From assembly GCA_003157945.1 (NCBI GenBank), contig PMFY01000130.1, positions 4,833 to 10,347 of the forward strand: DNA of 5,515 bases, in the 5' to 3' direction. The translations under genes and the position numbers were made by a program. Positions 4,500 to 5,515 of the stretch are shown here, piece by piece; positions within the stretch are counted from its first letter, which is position 1; each line of letters begins with the position of its first letter. The notes below the pieces were generated by a model. That model had not been told where the DNA came from. It saw only the letters and a program-made list of their open reading frames with translations, and ran no database searches. The DNA comes from Acidimicrobiaceae bacterium (GTDB lineage Bacteria; Actinomycetota; Acidimicrobiia; Acidimicrobiales; RAAP-2).

Positions 4500-5515
4500 A
4501 CGGCGGCCAGGACCTCGTCCGCGCTGCCGTCGGCCTCGAGCAGGAGCTCGATCTCGCCGGCCGGCACCGGCCGCGAAAAGTAGTAACCCTGTCCGTGGTC
4601 ACACCGCTCAGCCCGCAGGCCGTCGATCTGCGCCGACTGCTCGATGCCCTCGGCCAGGGTGACGAGGCCGAGGGTGCGCCCGAGCTCGACGAGCGTGTGG
4701 ATGAGTGCGGTGGCGTCGGGTGACCCTGTCATCTCCGACACGAACGTCCGGTCGATCTTGAGTACGTCGACCGGGAACTGGCGGAGGTACGCCAGTGACG
4801 AGTACCCCGTACCGAAGTCGTCGATGGCGATCCGCACGCCGAGCTGCTTGAGGCTCGCCAGACGGTCGACCGTGGCGTGGGCGTCCTTCATCAGCACGGT
4901 CTCGGTGATCTCGATGACCAGGTCGTCCGGGTCGAGCCCGTGGGCGGCGAGCGCGTCGTCGACGTCCTGGACGAACGTGTCCGACTCGAGCTGGCGCATC
5001 GACGCGTTGACCGACATGGAGAGTCGGCGGCCGAGCCGCCGCCAGCGCGCCAGCTGCGCGCAGGCCTCGTCGAGTACCCAGCGCCCGACCTCGACGATCT
5101 GGCCGCTGTCCTCGAGCACCGGGATGAACCGGTCCGGGGTGATCAGGCCCTTGGTCGGGTGGTTCCACCGGATCAGGGCCTCGACGCCCTCGATGCGAAG
5201 ATCGGTGAGGTCCACGATCGGCTGGTAGAGCAGGGCGAACTGTCCTGTCGCCAGTCCGGCGTCGAGTTCGGACCGGAGGATCAGACGGTCGTTGGCGGCC
5301 CGCTGCATCGCCTCCTCGAAGACGACGGCCTGGTCGCGGCCGGCACCCTTGGCCCGGTAGAGGGCGATGTCGGCGTCGCGCAGCAGGTCCTGGGCCGACG
5401 TCCGGTCGCCGACGGCGATCCCCACGCTGGCCGACACGGTGAGGGGGACCGACTCGAAGCCCTCCACGAAGAAGGCCGGGCGCAGGACCTGGCGGATCCG
5501 GTCGGCGATGGCCTC
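4481..5515 (-). CDS. GGDEF-EAL cyclic-di-GMP enzyme, 5' part missing
   Basis: The visible 344 residues are the C-terminal part of a two-domain cyclic-di-GMP protein. Residues 1-67 are the end of a GGDEF domain (SASVGIAV, then LLRDADIALYRAKGAGRD); its GGDEF signature lies beyond the right edge, so cyclase activity cannot be judged. The EAL domain (about 80-325) would hydrolyse c-di-GMP to pGpG and keeps every catalytic residue: Glu112 in EALIRW, Asn170 in NASMRQL, Glu202 in EITET, Asp232 and Asp233 in DDFGTGYSSL, Lys253 in LKIDR, Glu289 in LAEGIE and Gln309 in GQGYYFSRP. The spacing agrees with the active enzyme RocR as I remember it. No start codon is visible; an internal GTG at 5467 is inside the GGDEF fold and is not a start. 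Sensor domains (PAS, GAF or membrane) probably precede it but cannot be seen. It is convergent with the isomerase homologue and has no evident functional tie to it. Confidence 0.94.
   Translation of the reverse strand, partial: EAIADRIRQVLRPAFFVEGFESVPLTVSASVGIAVGDRTSAQDLLRDADIALYRAKGAGRDQAVVFEEAMQRAANDRLILRSELDAGLATGQFALLYQPIVDLTDLRIEGVEALIRWNHPTKGLITPDRFIPVLEDSGQIVEVGRWVLDEACAQLARWRRLGRRLSMSVNASMRQLESDTFVQDVDDALAAHGLDPDDLVIEITETVLMKDAHATVDRLASLKQLGVRIAIDDFGTGYSSLAYLRQFPVDVLKIDRTFVSEMTGSPDATALIHTLVELGRTLGLVTLAEGIEQSAQIDGLRAERCDHGQGYYFSRPVPAGEIELLLEADGSADEVLAAVRPGRG

Noticed and set aside
5465..5467. GTG as the start of the GGDEF-EAL gene
   Set aside because: The frame continues open to the window edge with good GGDEF-domain sequence upstream (EAIADRIRQVLRPAFF), so this GTG is an internal Val.
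1..5515. CRISPR array, insertion sequence, attachment site or defence system
   Set aside because: There are no regularly spaced repeats, transposase or integrase motifs, terminal inverted repeats or target duplications, and codon use looks even across the genes.

Overview
The window is a GC-rich piece of bacterial chromosome with tightly packed genes, strongly GC-biased third codon positions, occasional GTG starts and a gene of the mycothiol-dependent maleylpyruvate isomerase family. Mycothiol is an actinobacterial thiol, so the source is almost certainly an actinomycete in the broad sense. A free-living lineage such as the Acidimicrobiia or a relative would fit, but that finer placement is inference.

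The left part (1 to 3267) is a minus-strand block. In transcription order it holds a short-chain dehydrogenase/reductase (SDR), a Gfo/Idh/MocA-family oxidoreductase, an APH/ecdysteroid-kinase-fold phosphotransferase and a VOC (glyoxalase/dioxygenase fold) protein that runs off the left edge. SDR and Gfo/Idh overlap by 4 bases (GTGA), and the kinase frame opens immediately after the Gfo/Idh stop, so the first three look like one operon. The VOC gene follows after 124 bases with its own good ribosome-binding site and may be co-transcribed or separate. Two NAD(P)-dependent dehydrogenases, a small-molecule kinase and a VOC enzyme suggest a short catabolic or modification pathway for a hydroxylated compound. 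The substrate cannot be read from the sequence.

From 3268 to 3704 lies a 437-base divergent intergenic region, long for so compact a neighbourhood. It holds a bulged 12-bp stem-loop with a T-rich tail on the plus strand, two smaller hairpins, a repeated 9-mer and, on the minus strand, a nine-codon ORF with a near-perfect Shine-Dalgarno and one Cys codon. This is the least explained part of the window.

The right part (3705 to 5515) holds two convergent genes 20 bases apart: a plus-strand DinB-fold mycothiol-dependent isomerase/transferase homologue with its metal triad intact, and a minus-strand GGDEF-EAL cyclic-di-GMP enzyme whose 5' end lies beyond the right edge and whose EAL domain keeps every catalytic residue.

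I found no mobile element, CRISPR array, tRNA or rRNA. Most of the window is ordinary metabolic and signalling content, and I do not see a clearly novel system. The best candidates for a second look are the intergenic small ORF with its hairpins and the uncharacterised SDR-Gfo/Idh-kinase-VOC cassette.
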